A DNA stretch of 64,000 nt from Pseudomonas cedrina subsp. cedrina (GCF_001983175.1 NZ_MNPW01000001.1:588075-652074); one strand, 5' to 3'; shown: positions 18,203-29,554, counted from the first letter of the stretch. Notes: a model not told the origin generated them from the sequence alone. Program-made: numbers and translations.

Positions 18203-19306
18203 TTACACCAGAGTCGTCAACGCCTCACGACTGAACGGCAGAATGTCGCTCTCGCGGCCTTCGCGCACCTTCACCGCCCAATCCGGATCCACCAGCAGCG
18301 CGCGACCCACGGCGACCAGGTCGAACTCGTCGTTGTTCAGGCGCTCCAGCAGTTTCTCCAGGCTGGCCGGTTGCGCGACCTTGTCGGTGTTGACCATGAA
18401 CTGCAGGAACTCGCCGTCCAGGCCAACGCTGCCGACGGTAATGGTCGGCTTGCCGGTGAGCTGGCGGGTCCAACCGGCCAGGTTAAGGTCGGAGCCTTCG
18501 AATTCCGGTTCCCAGAAGCGACGGGTGGAACAGTGGAAAATGTCCACACCAGCGTCCGACAACGGCTTGAGAAATTCGCCCAGCGCTTCGGGGGTTTGCA
18601 CCAGACGCGCGGTGTAATCCTGCTGTTTCCACTGCGAAAAGCGAAAGATGATCGGGAAGTCCGGACCAACCGCGGCGCGAGTGGCCTGGATCAACTCGAT
18701 GGCGAAACGCGAGCGATTGGCCAGGCTGCCGCCGTATTCGTCGGTACGCTGGTTGCTGCCTTCCCAGAAGAACTGGTCGACCAGATAGCCGTGGGCGCCG
18801 TGGATCTCCACGCCGTCCATGCCGATGCGCTGGGCGTCCCTGGCCGCTTGGGCAAAGGCGTTGATGACATCCTTGATGTCCTGGGCGGTCATGCCATGCA
18901 CCACCACATTGCCGTCCTTGAGTTTTTCCATCGAACCATAGGCCGGCACGCTGCCATCAGGCTCGGTGCCGAGACGGCGAACGCTGCCCACGTGCCAGAG
19001 CTGCGGGACGATCTTGCCGCCCTCGGCGTGTACCGCATCGACCACGCTCTTCCAGCCGGCCAGCGCGGCCTCACCGTAGAAGTGCGGCACGTTGGGGTAG
19101 CCGTTGGAGGCTTGATGGCCGACCACGGTGCCCTCGGTGATAATCAGGCCCACGCCAGCGGCCGCACGGCGGCGGTAGTACTCGATGACTTGGGCATTCG
19201 GCACGCCGCCTGGAGAGAACGAACGGGTCATCGGCGCCATGACCACGCGGGTCGACAGTTGCAATGTGCCCAGCTGGAAAGGTTTGAACAAGGCTTGGAC
19301 AGGCAT
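18203..19306 (-). CDS. Old Yellow Enzyme-type NADH:flavin oxidoreductase (ene-reductase)
   Basis: The 367-residue TIM-barrel flavoenzyme has the OYE signatures VMAPMTRSFSPGGVPN, PQLWHVGSV, the active-site pair in EIHGAHGYLVDQF, and NQRTDEYGG. FMN would be the cofactor. These enzymes reduce activated C=C bonds or nitro compounds and often respond to electrophile stress. GGAG precedes the ATG. Confidence 0.93.
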   Translation of the reverse strand: MPVQALFKPFQLGTLQLSTRVVMAPMTRSFSPGGVPNAQVIEYYRRRAAAGVGLIITEGTVVGHQASNGYPNVPHFYGEAALAGWKSVVDAVHAEGGKIVPQLWHVGSVRRLGTEPDGSVPAYGSMEKLKDGNVVVHGMTAQDIKDVINAFAQAARDAQRIGMDGVEIHGAHGYLVDQFFWEGSNQRTDEYGGSLANRSRFAIELIQATRAAVGPDFPIIFRFSQWKQQDYTARLVQTPEALGEFLKPLSDAGVDIFHCSTRRFWEPEFEGSDLNLAGWTRQLTGKPTITVGSVGLDGEFLQFMVNTDKVAQPASLEKLLERLNNDEFDLVAVGRALLVDPDWAVKVREGRESDILPFSREALTTLV

Positions 19307-19478
19307 GAGTGCGCTCCACGAAGAGAGGTTTATGACGCGGATAATATGGAGCGCAATAAGCCTTGAACAGCACTATTGATTTGGGTGATTTAGGCCTAAA
19401 AGAAGGAGGGCCGGTTAGCACTGACCTGTGGCGAGCGGGCTTGCCACAACAAGCCCTGTTTTCAAATAAGTCAGGGGT

Positions 19479-19961
19479 TCAAGCCAGGGCTTTTTCGATG
19501 GCCTGGACGATCGAGGGGTCTTCCGGTGGGGTGCGCGGCGAAAAGCGCGCCAGGACACGGCCATCTTTGCCGAGCAGGAATTTTTCGAAGTTCCAAGTGA
19601 TATCCCCCGGGAACTCGGCGCCCTCGCCCGCCAGCAAACGGTACAGCTGGTGACGGTCAGGACCGTTGACCTCAAGCTTGCTGCCCAGCGGGAAAGTCAC
19701 CCCGTAATTGAGGCTGCAAAATGCCTGGATCTCTTGCTCGGTACCCGGTTCCTGGCCCGCAAATTGATTGCAGGGCAGGCCAAGCACGGTGAACCCCTGG
19801 CCTTTGTACTGCTGATAGAGGTTCTCCAAGGCCGCATACTGCGGGGTCAAGCCACATTTGGAGGCCACGTTGACCACCAGCACCACTTGGCCCTTGAACG
19901 GCGCCAGCGGCAGCTCTTGTCCGTCCAAAGCTTTGAGTTTCAGGTCGTGGAAAGCACTCAT
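19479..19961 (-). CDS. Glutathione peroxidase (Cys type)
   Basis: The 160-residue protein has the family core NVASKCGLTPQY, with Cys in the selenocysteine position, plus LGLPCNQFAGQEPG and the late WNFEKFLLG. It reduces peroxides using glutathione or thioredoxin. A half REP (TGTGGCGAGCGGGCTTGCC) lies just beyond its stop at about 19428-19446. Confidence 0.95.
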   Translation of the reverse strand: MSAFHDLKLKALDGQELPLAPFKGQVVLVVNVASKCGLTPQYAALENLYQQYKGQGFTVLGLPCNQFAGQEPGTEQEIQAFCSLNYGVTFPLGSKLEVNGPDRHQLYRLLAGEGAEFPGDITWNFEKFLLGKDGRVLARFSPRTPPEDPSIVQAIEKALA

Positions 19962-20061
19962 GACGAACTCCAGATATCCATGTTCTTCGCATTGCGGCGT
20001 TTCGAGATTACAACCCGCAAGCCTGCAATCATAGACGCCGATTGCAAAAATCGCCTGCAGG

Positions 20062-20526
20062 TTACTGAGCGGTCGGCCAGGGCAAAATCGGAATCGCCGT
20101 CACGGCGTTCTGCGGGCTGCCTTCGATCAGGCGGTCGCTGTAGACCAGGTACACCAGGGTGTTGCGCTTCTTGTCGAGGAAACGCACCACCTGCATGGTC
20201 TTGAACACCAGGGACGTGCGTTCCTTGAACACTTCGTCGCCATCCTTGAGTTCGCCCTTGAAGCGGATCGGCCCGACCTGACGGCAGGCAATCGAGGCTT
20301 CGGCGCGGTCCTCGGCCAGGCCCAGGCCGCCTTTGACGCCGCCGGTCTTGGCGCGCGACAGGTAGCAGGTCACGCCGTCGACCTTGGGATCGTCAAAGGC
20401 TTCAACGACAATTCGATCGTTGGGTCCTACAAACTTGAACACCGTCGAGACCTGGCCGATTTCTTCGGCGGACGCCAGCAGCGGCAGGGCCAACAGCAGG
20501 CCGAGCAATCCCTTCATTAAACGCAT
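20062..20526 (-). CDS. creA: CreA family protein
   Basis: This 154-residue secreted protein has a cleavable signal ([14 protein letters not shown]). The CreA pattern follows: [55 protein letters not shown]. Two Cys residues could form a disulfide in the periplasm. The function is unknown. It lies 15 bp after proB, in the same direction. Confidence 0.9.
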   Translation of the reverse strand: MRLMKGLLGLLLALPLLASAEEIGQVSTVFKFVGPNDRIVVEAFDDPKVDGVTCYLSRAKTGGVKGGLGLAEDRAEASIACRQVGPIRFKGELKDGDEVFKERTSLVFKTMQVVRFLDKKRNTLVYLVYSDRLIEGSPQNAVTAIPILPWPTAQ

Positions 20527-20541
20527 CGTGTATTCCTTTGG

Positions 20542-21660
20542 TTAAACCAGGATCAGGTTGTCGCGGTGAACCAGTTCCGGCTCGGCCATGTAACCCAAGA
20601 GTCCGACAATCGCATCGGACGATTGCCCAATAATTTTCTGCGCTTCAAGGGCGCTGTAGTTGGCCAGGCCACGGGCGATCTCACGACCATCCGGGGCGAC
20701 GCACACCACCATTTCGCCACGGCGGAAGCTGCCCTGCACCAACTTGACGCCCACCGGCAGCAGGCTCTTGTTGCCCTGGGACAAGGCCGACACCGCGCCG
20801 GCGTCCAGCACCAGGGTGCCACGGGTTTGCAGGTGACCGGCCAGCCACTGTTTGCGTGCCGCCAGCATGCCGCGTTCCGGCGACAACAGGGTGCCGATGC
20901 GCTCGCCGGCCTTGAGACGGTCCAGCACGCGTTCAATACGCCCGCCAACAATGATGGTGTGGGCACCGGAACGCGCGGCCAGGCGCGCGGCGCGCAGTTT
21001 GGTCTGCATGCCACCACGGCCCAGGGCACCGCCGACGCTGCCGGCCACGGCATCCAGTGCCGGGTCATCGGCGCGGGCTTCGTAGATCAACTGGGCGTCC
21101 GGGTTGTTGCGGGGGTCGGCGTCGAACATGCCGTCGCGGTCGGTGAGGATCACCAGCAGGTCGGCTTCCACCAGGTTGGCCACCAGGGCGGCCAGGGTGT
21201 CGTTGTCGCCGAAGCGGATTTCATCGGTGACCACGGTGTCGTTTTCGTTGATCACCGGGATGACCTTGAGCTCCACCAGCGCGCGCAGGGTACTGCGGGC
21301 GTTGAGGTAGCGCTTGCGGTCGGACAGGTCGTCGTGGGTCAGCAGGATCTGCGCCGTGTGGCGGCCATGCTCGGCAAAGCTGGATTCCCAGGCTTGCACC
21401 AGGCCCATCTGGCCGATGGCGGCGGCGGCTTGCAGCTCGTGCATCGCGCTGGGTCGCGCGGTCCAGCCGAGGCGGCTCATGCCAGCGGCAACTGCGCCGG
21501 ACGAGACCAGCACCAACTCCACACCGGCCTCATGCAAGGCCACCATCTGCTCGACCCAGACGCTCATGGCTGCGCGATCGAGCCCCTTGCCATCGGCCGT
21601 CAGCAGCGCACTTCCGATCTTCACGACCCAGCGCTGCGCACCTGTCACTTTGCTCCGCAT
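20542..21660 (-). CDS. proB: Glutamate 5-kinase
   Basis: The ATG at 21660 (next to another ATG at 21663) gives 372 residues, the usual length. The kinase domain has [27 protein letters not shown] and [12 protein letters not shown]; a PUA domain follows ([25 protein letters not shown]). It catalyses the first step of proline synthesis from glutamate. It is downstream of obgE, as usual in Pseudomonas. Confidence 0.97.
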   Translation of the reverse strand: MRSKVTGAQRWVVKIGSALLTADGKGLDRAAMSVWVEQMVALHEAGVELVLVSSGAVAAGMSRLGWTARPSAMHELQAAAAIGQMGLVQAWESSFAEHGRHTAQILLTHDDLSDRKRYLNARSTLRALVELKVIPVINENDTVVTDEIRFGDNDTLAALVANLVEADLLVILTDRDGMFDADPRNNPDAQLIYEARADDPALDAVAGSVGGALGRGGMQTKLRAARLAARSGAHTIIVGGRIERVLDRLKAGERIGTLLSPERGMLAARKQWLAGHLQTRGTLVLDAGAVSALSQGNKSLLPVGVKLVQGSFRRGEMVVCVAPDGREIARGLANYSALEAQKIIGQSSDAIVGLLGYMAEPELVHRDNLILV

Positions 21661-21726
21661 CATCTTCAACCTTAGATTGAGGGCTGCGCGACCCAGCGCG
21701 GCCCATAACGTTATACCCGGATACCA

Positions 21727-21752
21727 AAACGCCGCTCCAAAGGAGCGGCGTT
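21727..21752 (-). terminator. Terminator of obgE
   Basis: AACGCCGCTCC and GGAGCGGCGTT form an 11-bp stem with an AAA loop. On the minus strand a TTTT run follows. It lies 19 bases past the obgE stop. Confidence 0.85.
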
Positions 21753-21770
21753 CAAGTTTATCGCAACGAA

Positions 21771-23024
<1,254 letters not shown>

Positions 23025-23143
23025 TTAAAAAACCAAGACATAAGACTCTTGCAAAAATGAGCGTAGCGACCTCAATCAGCGACCGCAAATCCAGCCCCGG
23101 AGCCCATCACAAACAGCTTTGCAAGAGACTCACCCCACAAACG

Positions 23144-23172
23144 AAAAAGCCCCGTCGCGAGACAGGGCTTTT
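23144..23172 (-). terminator. Terminator of the rplU-rpmA operon
   Basis: AAAAAGCCCC and GGGCTTTT pair around a 12-base loop, and the minus strand ends in a T run. It is 16 bases after the rpmA stop. Confidence 0.85.
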
Positions 23173-23187
23173 CCAGCGATCTCGCAG

Positions 23188-23445
23188 TTAGGCTGCGACA
23201 ACGCTCACGTAACGGCGGTTGAACGCGCCTTTTACTTCAAACTTGATCACGCCTTCGATTTTCGCGAAGAGGGTGTGATCCTTACCCATGCCTACACCGT
23301 AACCGGCGTGGAATTGGGTGCCGCGCTGACGCACGATGATGTTGCCCGGAATGATTTTCTGGCCGCCATACATCTTAACGCCAAGGCGTTTGGCTTCTGA
23401 GTCGCGACCGTTACGGGTACTACCACCAGCTTTTTTGTGTGCCAT
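23188..23445 (-). CDS. rpmA: 50S ribosomal protein L27
   Basis: The 85-residue protein begins [17 protein letters not shown], which is diagnostic of L27, and contains [10 protein letters not shown]. Its N-terminal tail reaches the ribosomal peptidyl-transferase centre. It lies 33 bp after rplU. Confidence 0.98.
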   Translation of the reverse strand: MAHKKAGGSTRNGRDSEAKRLGVKMYGGQKIIPGNIIVRQRGTQFHAGYGVGMGKDHTLFAKIEGVIKFEVKGAFNRRYVSVVAA

Positions 23446-23478
23446 GAGTCAATTCTCCTAGTGAGGATTAGGCTGAAA

Positions 23479-23793
23479 TTAAGCCTGAATACCGGTGATT
23501 TTGATCTCGGTGTACCACTGGCGGTGGCCCATACGCTTCATGTGGTGCTTACGACGACGGAACTTGATGATGCGGATTTTATCGTGACGACCTTGGGAAA
23601 TCACTTCAGCCACAACGGTAGCGCCAGCAACCACTGGAGCGCCGATGTTCACGTCATCGCCATTGGCGACCAACAGAACGCGATCAAAAGTCACGGATTC
23701 GCCGGTGGCGATTTCCAGTTTTTCGATCTTCAGGTATTCACCTGGGGCGACCTTGTATTGCTTGCCACCAGTAACAATTACTGCGTACGACAT
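23479..23793 (-). CDS. rplU: 50S ribosomal protein L21
   Basis: The ATG at 23793 ([20 protein letters not shown]) is the canonical start and gives 104 residues. The C-terminal basic [16 protein letters not shown] binds 23S rRNA. It is first in the rplU-rpmA operon and divergent from ispB. Confidence 0.98.
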   Translation of the reverse strand: MSYAVIVTGGKQYKVAPGEYLKIEKLEIATGESVTFDRVLLVANGDDVNIGAPVVAGATVVAEVISQGRHDKIRIIKFRRRKHHMKRMGHRQWYTEIKITGIQA

Positions 23794-24032
23794 GGTATTT
23801 CTCCGATAATCCTGCTCACCCAGCGCTTTATAAGAAGAGGTATTGGCTGGCATGGCTGCATGGGATGGACGTCCCGAATGCAATTGCGTAAGGCAGGTGC
23901 TGCCCAGGAAGTTCAGGGTGCGCGATTGTACGCAAGGCGTTAGCGGGTTGCAAGTGGCCGTCCATCGTGCCTTGACACTCGGGGGTCAGGGTCCTAGCAT
24001 GCCGCGCAACCCTTCTGGAGCGACTGTCGCTG

Positions 24033-25001
24033 ATGCAACCCCAAGCTTTCTACCGCGCGGTCGCGGACGATTTTAGCGCCGTCGACGGCATCATCAAGCA
24101 GCAGCTGACGTCTAAAGTGCCGCTGGTCTCCAAGATTGGCGACTATATTACGTCGGCTGGCGGTAAACGCCTGCGTCCTTTATTAGTGTTGCTCTGCGGC
24201 AAGGCCCTGGGCCGCGAAGGCGATGACCTGCGCCTGCTGGCCGCCACCATCGAGTTCCTGCACACCGCCACCTTGCTGCATGACGACGTGGTCGACATGT
24301 CCGGCATGCGCCGTGGCCGCGAGACCGCCAACGCCATGTGGGGCAATGCGCCCAGCGTGCTGGTGGGCGACTTCCTGTACTCGCGCTCGTTCGAAATGAT
24401 GGTTGAACTCGGCTCGATGCCAGTGATGAAGATCCTCTCGCAGGCCACACGCATCATCGCCGAAGGCGAAGTGTTGCAACTGTCCAAGGTGCGCGACGCC
24501 AGCACCACCGAAGAAACCTATATGGAAGTGATTCGCGGCAAAACCGCGATGCTCTTCGAAGCCTCGACCCATAGCGCCGCTGCCCTGTGTGGCGCAACGG
24601 CCGAACAGGCCGAAGCCCTGCGCACCTTTGGCGATCACCTGGGCGTGGCGTTCCAACTGGTGGACGACCTGCTCGACTACCGTGGCGACGCCGAAACCCT
24701 GGGCAAGAACGTCGGCGACGACCTGGCCGAGGGCAAGCCGACCTTGCCGCTGATCTACACCATGCGCGAAGGCACGCCGGAACAGGCCGCCCTGGTGCGC
24801 AAGGCGATCCAGAAAGGCGGGATCGAAGACCTGGAGGCCATCCGCGCCGCCGTCGAAGCGTCGGGGTCGCTGGAGTACACGGCGCAACTGGCGCGCGATT
24901 ATGTGGCCCGTGCGATCAAATGCCTGGACGCCCTTCCGGCCAGCGAATACCGGGATGCCCTGGTGGAGCTGAGTGAGTTTGCGGTAGCGCGTACGCACTG
25001 A
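24033..25001 (+). CDS. ispB: Octaprenyl/nonaprenyl diphosphate synthase
   Basis: The 322-residue polyprenyl synthase has the first Asp-rich motif HDDVVDMSGMRRG and the second DDLLDYRGDA, plus GGKRLRP. It extends isoprenyl diphosphate to make the ubiquinone side chain. Its position divergent from rplU-rpmA is conserved in Pseudomonas. Confidence 0.95.
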   Translation: MQPQAFYRAVADDFSAVDGIIKQQLTSKVPLVSKIGDYITSAGGKRLRPLLVLLCGKALGREGDDLRLLAATIEFLHTATLLHDDVVDMSGMRRGRETANAMWGNAPSVLVGDFLYSRSFEMMVELGSMPVMKILSQATRIIAEGEVLQLSKVRDASTTEETYMEVIRGKTAMLFEASTHSAAALCGATAEQAEALRTFGDHLGVAFQLVDDLLDYRGDAETLGKNVGDDLAEGKPTLPLIYTMREGTPEQAALVRKAIQKGGIEDLEAIRAAVEASGSLEYTAQLARDYVARAIKCLDALPASEYRDALVELSEFAVARTH

Positions 25002-25034
25002 TTCTGCGCTGCTGTGGGAGCTGGCTTGCATCTT

Positions 25035-25168
25035 TGTAGTGAGCGGGCTTGTCCCGCGCTGGGCTGCGAAGCGGCCCCAATAAAGAAACAGCAGTGCTCC
25101 AGATAGAACCAAGCCGCCTGGTTTGGGGCGGCTTCGCCACCCAGCGCGGGACAAGCCCGCTCACTACA
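25035..25168. repeat. Large inverted repeat of a second REP family
   Basis: TGTAGTGAGCGGGCTTGTCC and its inverted copy ending in GCTCACTACA enclose about 75 bp. The pairing continues inward (CCGCGCTGGG/CCCAGCGCGG). The core differs from the common GTGGGAGC type. A lone truncated copy of the common type (TGTGGGAGCTGGCTTGCA) ends at about 25030, directly to the left. Confidence 0.85.
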
Positions 25169-25208
25169 AGGTTTTGCGGCGCCGCCCCCAAATCGGCAAT
25201 AAACCCTA

Positions 25209-25214
25209 TATAAT
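25209..25214 (+). promoter_or_regulatory. -10 element of yjdM
   Basis: A perfect TATAAT lies 40 bases before the GTG start. The matching -35 position is GC-rich and poor, so an activator or extended -10 contacts may be used. Confidence 0.5.
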
Positions 25215-25253
25215 GTGCGACTTTTTAGCCATCCTGACTCCCAAGGAGCTTTA

Positions 25254-25595
25254 GTGAGCACGTTGCCACCCTGCCCGAAATGCAATTCCGAATTCACCTA
25301 CGAAGACGGCACCCAGCTGATCTGCCCGGAATGCGCCCATGAATGGTCCGCCAACGGCGAGACCGAAGCGGCCGGCGATGAAACCGTCAAGAAAGACTCT
25401 GTGGGCAATGTCCTGCAGGACGGCGACACCATCACCGTGATCAAGGACCTCAAGGTCAAGGGCACCTCACTGGTCGTGAAGGTCGGCACCAAGGTCAAGA
25501 ACATCCGCCTGTGCGATGGCGACCACGATATCGATTGCAAGATCGACGGGATCGGCCCGATGAAGCTCAAGTCCGAGTTCGTGCGCAAAGTCTGA
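25254..25595 (+). CDS. yjdM: Zinc-ribbon protein YjdM (PhnA-like)
   Basis: A GTG start at 25254, with AAGGAG at optimal distance, gives 113 residues. The N-terminal zinc ribbon has [13 protein letters not shown] and CPECAHEW. The C-terminal beta domain ([37 protein letters not shown]) is typical of the family. Despite the PhnA name, no phosphonate genes are nearby; the role is unknown. Confidence 0.92.
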   Translation: MSTLPPCPKCNSEFTYEDGTQLICPECAHEWSANGETEAAGDETVKKDSVGNVLQDGDTITVIKDLKVKGTSLVVKVGTKVKNIRLCDGDHDIDCKIDGIGPMKLKSEFVRKV

Positions 25596-25708
25596 ACCTT
25601 GCCTCCATCCCGCGCCCGCCGCGGGATGGCGTTTCGCCCTCTCCTTGATCGAACGCACTGTCCATCCAGAAAAAACCATAAACCGCCAATAGGCACTTGC
25701 TATTCTAC

Positions 25709-25729
25709 GAATAAGAATTATTCTCATTG
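25709..25729 (+). promoter_or_regulatory. Fur box
   Basis: GAATAAGAATTATTCTCATT contains a near-perfect AGAATTATTCT palindrome and matches typical Pseudomonas Fur operators. It lies 23 bases before the ATG of the next gene, a position suited to iron-dependent repression. Confidence 0.75.
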
Positions 25730-25751
25730 AAACCGATCAAGGAGAATACCC

Positions 25752-26009
25752 ATGACTTATTTGATAGATGCCTGGCTGGACCGTCCACACCCCTACCTGC
25801 GAATCCTGCATCGGGAAACCGGTGAAGTCTGTGCGGTGCTGGAAGAAGAAGCGCTGAACGAACTGCAGGACCAGGGCGACCTGGACGTGAATGGCTTGAG
25901 TTCAAGTGAACCGGGAGTGCTGAAGGAGGTGGTGCGCAATCTGTTTCTGTTCTGCTATGCCCGGGCGTTGCGCCCGGCGACGGAGCTGCATGGCAAGTTT
26001 CATCCATGA
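25752..26009 (+). CDS. Small iron-regulated hypothetical protein (PA4570-like)
   Basis: The 85-residue soluble acidic protein (MTYLIDAWLDRPHPYLRILH start) follows a good AAGGAGAA box and a Fur box. Its place between the ispB neighbourhood and an FKBP gene matches the P. aeruginosa PA4569-PA4572 region, where PA4570 is, as I recall, an iron-starvation gene. No motif indicates a biochemical role. Confidence 0.8.
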   Translation: MTYLIDAWLDRPHPYLRILHRETGEVCAVLEEEALNELQDQGDLDVNGLSSSEPGVLKEVVRNLFLFCYARALRPATELHGKFHP

Positions 26010-26070
26010 GCAACCGCGCAAAACCTGAATGCACCCGGCTCCCACATAGAACCGGGCGCATCAGCAAATT

Positions 26071-26688
26071 TTACAGAACGTCGAGCAGCTCGACGTCGAA
26101 CACCAGAACGCTGTGCGGCGGGATGCTGCCAACGCCTTGAGCGCCGTAGGCCAGTTCGCTCGGCACGTACAGGCGCCATTTGCTGCCGGCATTCATCAGT
26201 TGCAGGGCTTCGGTCCAGCCGGCGATCACGCCGCCCACCGGGAATTCCGCAGGCTGGCCACGATCGTAGGAACTGTCGAACACAGTGCCGTCGATCAGGG
26301 TGCCATGGTAGTGGGTACGTACCTGGTCTTCGCGGCTTGGCTTGGCGCCTGTACCTGCGGTCAACACTTCGAATTGCAGGCCGGACGCCAGAGTGGTGAT
26401 GCCATCGCGCTTGGCGTTTTCAGCCAGGAAGGCCAGGCCGGCACCGGCAGCGGCTTCAGCCTTGGCAGCCGCTTCGGCTTGCATGATTTCGCGAATCACT
26501 TTGAAGCTGGCTGCCATTTGCTCCTGGTCAACACGGCTTGGCTTGCCGGCGAACGCGTCGGTCAGGCCGGCAAGGATCGCGTCCAGGCTCACGCCAGGCG
26601 GCGGGTTATCGCGCAGTTGGTCGCCCAGTTGACGGCCAATACCGTAGCTGACGCGGGTTTCGTCGGTGGACAGATTGACTTCGGACAT
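26071..26688 (-). CDS. fklB: FKBP-type peptidyl-prolyl isomerase
   Basis: The ATG at 26688 gives 205 residues. The N-terminal dimerisation region (VSYGIGRQLGDQLRDNPPPGV) precedes the FKBP domain with VRTHYHGTLIDGTVFDSSYDRG and WRLYVPSELAYG. No signal peptide is seen, so it acts in the cytoplasm like E. coli FklB. A half REP remnant lies just past its stop, around 26034-26047. Confidence 0.93.
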   Translation of the reverse strand: MSEVNLSTDETRVSYGIGRQLGDQLRDNPPPGVSLDAILAGLTDAFAGKPSRVDQEQMAASFKVIREIMQAEAAAKAEAAAGAGLAFLAENAKRDGITTLASGLQFEVLTAGTGAKPSREDQVRTHYHGTLIDGTVFDSSYDRGQPAEFPVGGVIAGWTEALQLMNAGSKWRLYVPSELAYGAQGVGSIPPHSVLVFDVELLDVL

Positions 26689-26875
26689 CAAATGGCTCCG
26701 CTGTAGGGCGGGTACGAAAACCATTGTTTTGCGTGCCGCCCAGAACTAAAAGGGCCAGCAGACTAGCACACATGCCCGCGCTTGATGAGCCACCGCGCCG
26801 GCAACTACGTATCTACTACCGAGCCCCAGGTGCCGGGCGACAAGCTGAAGCTCCCAAACATCACGGAGCTTCAGA

Positions 26876-27227
26876 ATGATCCCAACCCCACTTGATCGCC
26901 CCCCGACGTTCGAAGAAATACGCAACGATCTGGGGCAGATCAGCGATTACCTGTTGCAGGGCGGCCCAATCAGGGCCCAGGCCAAACCTGATGAATTCAT
27001 GGAGTTGGAACGCCTGAACCAGGTTCTCAATTGTCTCCACGCCCCTCCAGATAGATGCCACCGGACGCTTTTTCATCGACCGCTGGGATGCAATTCTTGT
27101 CGCAGGACACGCTGATCCAGGCACTCAGGTACGACATAGACCTGACCCCCGTGTAACGGCAACCTCGACGATTGCCTCCACCAGGAGGCAATTTCCCCCA
27201 TCCGTCGGGACGCGCCTGCGCAAGTAA
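26876..27227 (+). pseudogene. Frameshifted small gene, unknown family
   Basis: The ATG at 26876 has GGAG upstream and codes about 56 sensible residues (FEEIRNDLGQISDYLL, MELERLNQVLNCLHA). After a CCCC run at 27042-27045 the frame turns to low-complexity Arg/Cys-rich text and stops at 27115. Reading one base fewer in that run gives LQIDATGRFFIDRWDAILVAGH and continues to a TAA at 27225. The intact protein would have about 116 residues, or end earlier. A real mutation and a sequencing error are both possible. Confidence 0.45.
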
Positions 27228-27342
27228 AAAAAACTACAGCTCAAGGGTTTGCGGCCGATACGGACGTACACCTTTGCTGGCATCAAAAACAAAAACTTCC
27301 AGCTCCAGAAAACAAATCGACTGCGTGCCTGGAGGCATAGTA

Positions 27343-29262
27343 ATGAACAGCTGGTTCGGCAACATCAGCGTCAACCTCAAACTCGGCCTGGGCTTTGGCT
27401 TGGTGCTGGTTCTCACCTCGATCCTGGCCTTCACCGGCTGGACCAGCCTGGGGGGCCTGATCGACCGCAGCAATTGGATGAGCGACATCACCCAGCTTAA
27501 TGCCTCGCTGACCAAACTGCGCGTCGTGCGCCTGCAGTATATGCTGGCCAATGGCGACGAAACCGTGGCACAGAACGTACAGACCAATCTGGACGTCTTC
27601 TCCGCCCAGCAGCAGAAGCTGCTCGACAGCTTCAAGAGCCCGGAAAACCTCAAGCTGCTCAACCAGCAAAAGGCCCTCATCACCGCCTATCAACAGTCGC
27701 TGAACAAAATGCGTGAGGCCTACCGTAATGGCAACGCCGCGCGCCAGGTGATGGGTGACAAGGCCGAGATCGCCAATACTCAGATCAATGCGCTGGACGC
27801 CAGCGTGCAGCAGATGGCCGACAGCCCGGAGCGCTTCGCGCAGTTCCAGGCGGTGACCCACGCCAAAGAAGAATTCCTGATGGCCCGCTATGAAGTGCGC
27901 GGCTACATCGCCAATGTCAACGCAGACACCGAAGCGCAAGCCGCCGCCCAGATTGAAAAAGCCATCAACGGCCTTAAGGGCCTCGGCGCCGTGTTTGGCG
28001 CCAGCCAGCAAAACGCGCTGGCCTCCCTGGAAACAGCCCTTGGCGCCTATCGCACTGCGGTGCAGAACTACAAGGCCGCCAATGCCAACATAGTCAGCGC
28101 CCGCGCCGAAATGACCACCCAGGGCACCGACATCGTGACCCTCAGCGACAAGCTCTACGACATCCAGCTGGAACGCCGTGATATCGAAAGCGCGCAGGCC
28201 CGTAGCCTGCAACTGATCAGCACCCTGCTGGCCCTATTGGTCGGTGTCATCGCCGCATGGGTCATCACCCGCCAGATCACCCGCCCGCTGCAGGAAACCC
28301 TGGCCGTGGTCGATCGCATTGCCTCGGGCGATCTGAGCCATACCATCCAGGTCACCCGTCGCGACGAACTGGGCGTGCTGCAACAAGGCATCCAGCGCAT
28401 GGGCACCACCTTGCGTGAGTTGATCAGCGGTATTCGTGACGGCGTGACCCAGATCGCCAGCGCCGCCGAAGAGCTGTCGGCCGTCACAGAGCAGACCAGC
28501 GCCGGCGTAAACAGCCAGAAGATCGAGACCGATCAGGTCGCCACGGCCATGCACGAAATGACCGCCACCGTGCAGGAAGTGGCGCGCAACGCCGAACAGG
28601 CTTCGCTGGCCGCCGCCGACGCCGATGGCCAAGCCCGCGCAGGCGACAAAGTGGTGGCTGAAGCCATCGCCCAGATCGAACGCCTGGCCGCTGAAGTGGC
28701 GCGCTCCACCGACGCCATGGCGCACCTGCAACAAGAGAGCAACAAGATCGGCAGCGTCATGGACGTGATCAAGGCCGTGGCCGAGCAAACCAACCTGCTG
28801 GCACTCAACGCGGCGATTGAAGCGGCGCGAGCCGGTGAAGCCGGCCGTGGGTTTGCCGTCGTGGCCGACGAAGTGCGTGGCCTGGCCCAGCGCACGCAGA
28901 AATCCACCGAAGAAATCGAAGGCCTGGTCGCCGGTTTGCAGAACGGCACCCAGCAAGTGGCCAACGTGATGAACAACAGCCGCAGCCTCACCGACAGCAG
29001 CGTCGAACTGACGCGCAAGGCCGGTGTGTCGCTGGAAAACATCACGCGTACCGTGTCCAATATCCAATCGATGAACCAGCAGATCGCCGCCGCCGCCGAG
29101 CAACAAAGCGCCGTGGCCGAAGAGATCAGCCGCAGCATTGTGAACGTGCGTGATGTGTCCGAGCAGACCGCCACGGCCAGTGACGAGACGGCCAAGTCGA
29201 GTGTGGAACTGGCGCGCCTGGGCAGCCAGTTGCAGCAGATGGTCAGTCATTTCCGGGTGTAA
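27343..29262 (+). CDS. Methyl-accepting chemotaxis protein with HBM sensor (McpS-like)
   Basis: The ATG at 27343, with GGAGG upstream, gives 639 residues. TM1 is at about 10-30; a ~250-residue all-helical periplasmic domain follows, then TM2 at about 290-310, HAMP, and the signalling domain with the conserved hairpin tip ([20 protein letters not shown]). The N-terminus [20 protein letters not shown] and overall layout match P. putida McpS, whose helical bimodular sensor binds TCA-cycle acids. A similar ligand class is likely but not proven. No CheR-tethering pentapeptide is seen at the C-terminus. Confidence 0.9.
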   Translation: MNSWFGNISVNLKLGLGFGLVLVLTSILAFTGWTSLGGLIDRSNWMSDITQLNASLTKLRVVRLQYMLANGDETVAQNVQTNLDVFSAQQQKLLDSFKSPENLKLLNQQKALITAYQQSLNKMREAYRNGNAARQVMGDKAEIANTQINALDASVQQMADSPERFAQFQAVTHAKEEFLMARYEVRGYIANVNADTEAQAAAQIEKAINGLKGLGAVFGASQQNALASLETALGAYRTAVQNYKAANANIVSARAEMTTQGTDIVTLSDKLYDIQLERRDIESAQARSLQLISTLLALLVGVIAAWVITRQITRPLQETLAVVDRIASGDLSHTIQVTRRDELGVLQQGIQRMGTTLRELISGIRDGVTQIASAAEELSAVTEQTSAGVNSQKIETDQVATAMHEMTATVQEVARNAEQASLAAADADGQARAGDKVVAEAIAQIERLAAEVARSTDAMAHLQQESNKIGSVMDVIKAVAEQTNLLALNAAIEAARAGEAGRGFAVVADEVRGLAQRTQKSTEEIEGLVAGLQNGTQQVANVMNNSRSLTDSSVELTRKAGVSLENITRTVSNIQSMNQQIAAAAEQQSAVAEEISRSIVNVRDVSEQTATASDETAKSSVELARLGSQLQQMVSHFRV

Positions 29263-29296
29263 CGACCGGCGCATTCAATGGGGCGAAGGAGATTCA

Positions 29297-29392
29297 CTGT
29301 GGCGAGGGAGCTTGCTCCCGTTGGGCTGCGTAGCGGCCCCAAAATCCTGGGAGCGCTGCGCACTCCAACGGGAGCAAGCTCCCTCGCCACAG
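29297..29392. repeat. Inverted repeat of a third REP family
   Basis: CTGTGGCGAGGGAGCTTGCT and its exact inverse ending GCCACAG enclose a spacer containing TTGGGCTGCGTAGCGGCCCC. The core GGCGAGGGAGCTTGCTCCCG is distinct from the other two families in this window. Confidence 0.88.
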
Positions 29393-29525
29393 GCAAACTT
29401 AGACATACTCGGCCCTCCGTGAGTTGGGCCTTACCTCCAGCGCACTTACCGGAACACGTGAGCCTTGGGACGCTGGTCATGGCTTCCGATGAAGCTCGCA
29501 ACCCCGGCCACTAACCGGTGTTGCA

Positions 29526-29554
29526 AAAAACCGCCTATTTAAAGGCGGTTTTTT
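29526..29554. terminator. Bidirectional terminator
   Basis: A run of A, then ACCGCC, a short loop, GGCGGT and a run of T. It closes the leftward GntP-RpiR-D-aminoacylase-VOC operon and can also stop rightward transcripts. Confidence 0.88.

Noticed and set aside
18179..19366. 395-codon plus-strand frame over the OYE gene
   Set aside because: Antisense shadow; the minus-strand OYE protein has clear catalytic motifs.
20566..21675. 369-codon plus-strand frame over proB
   Set aside because: Antisense shadow of a well-identified gene.
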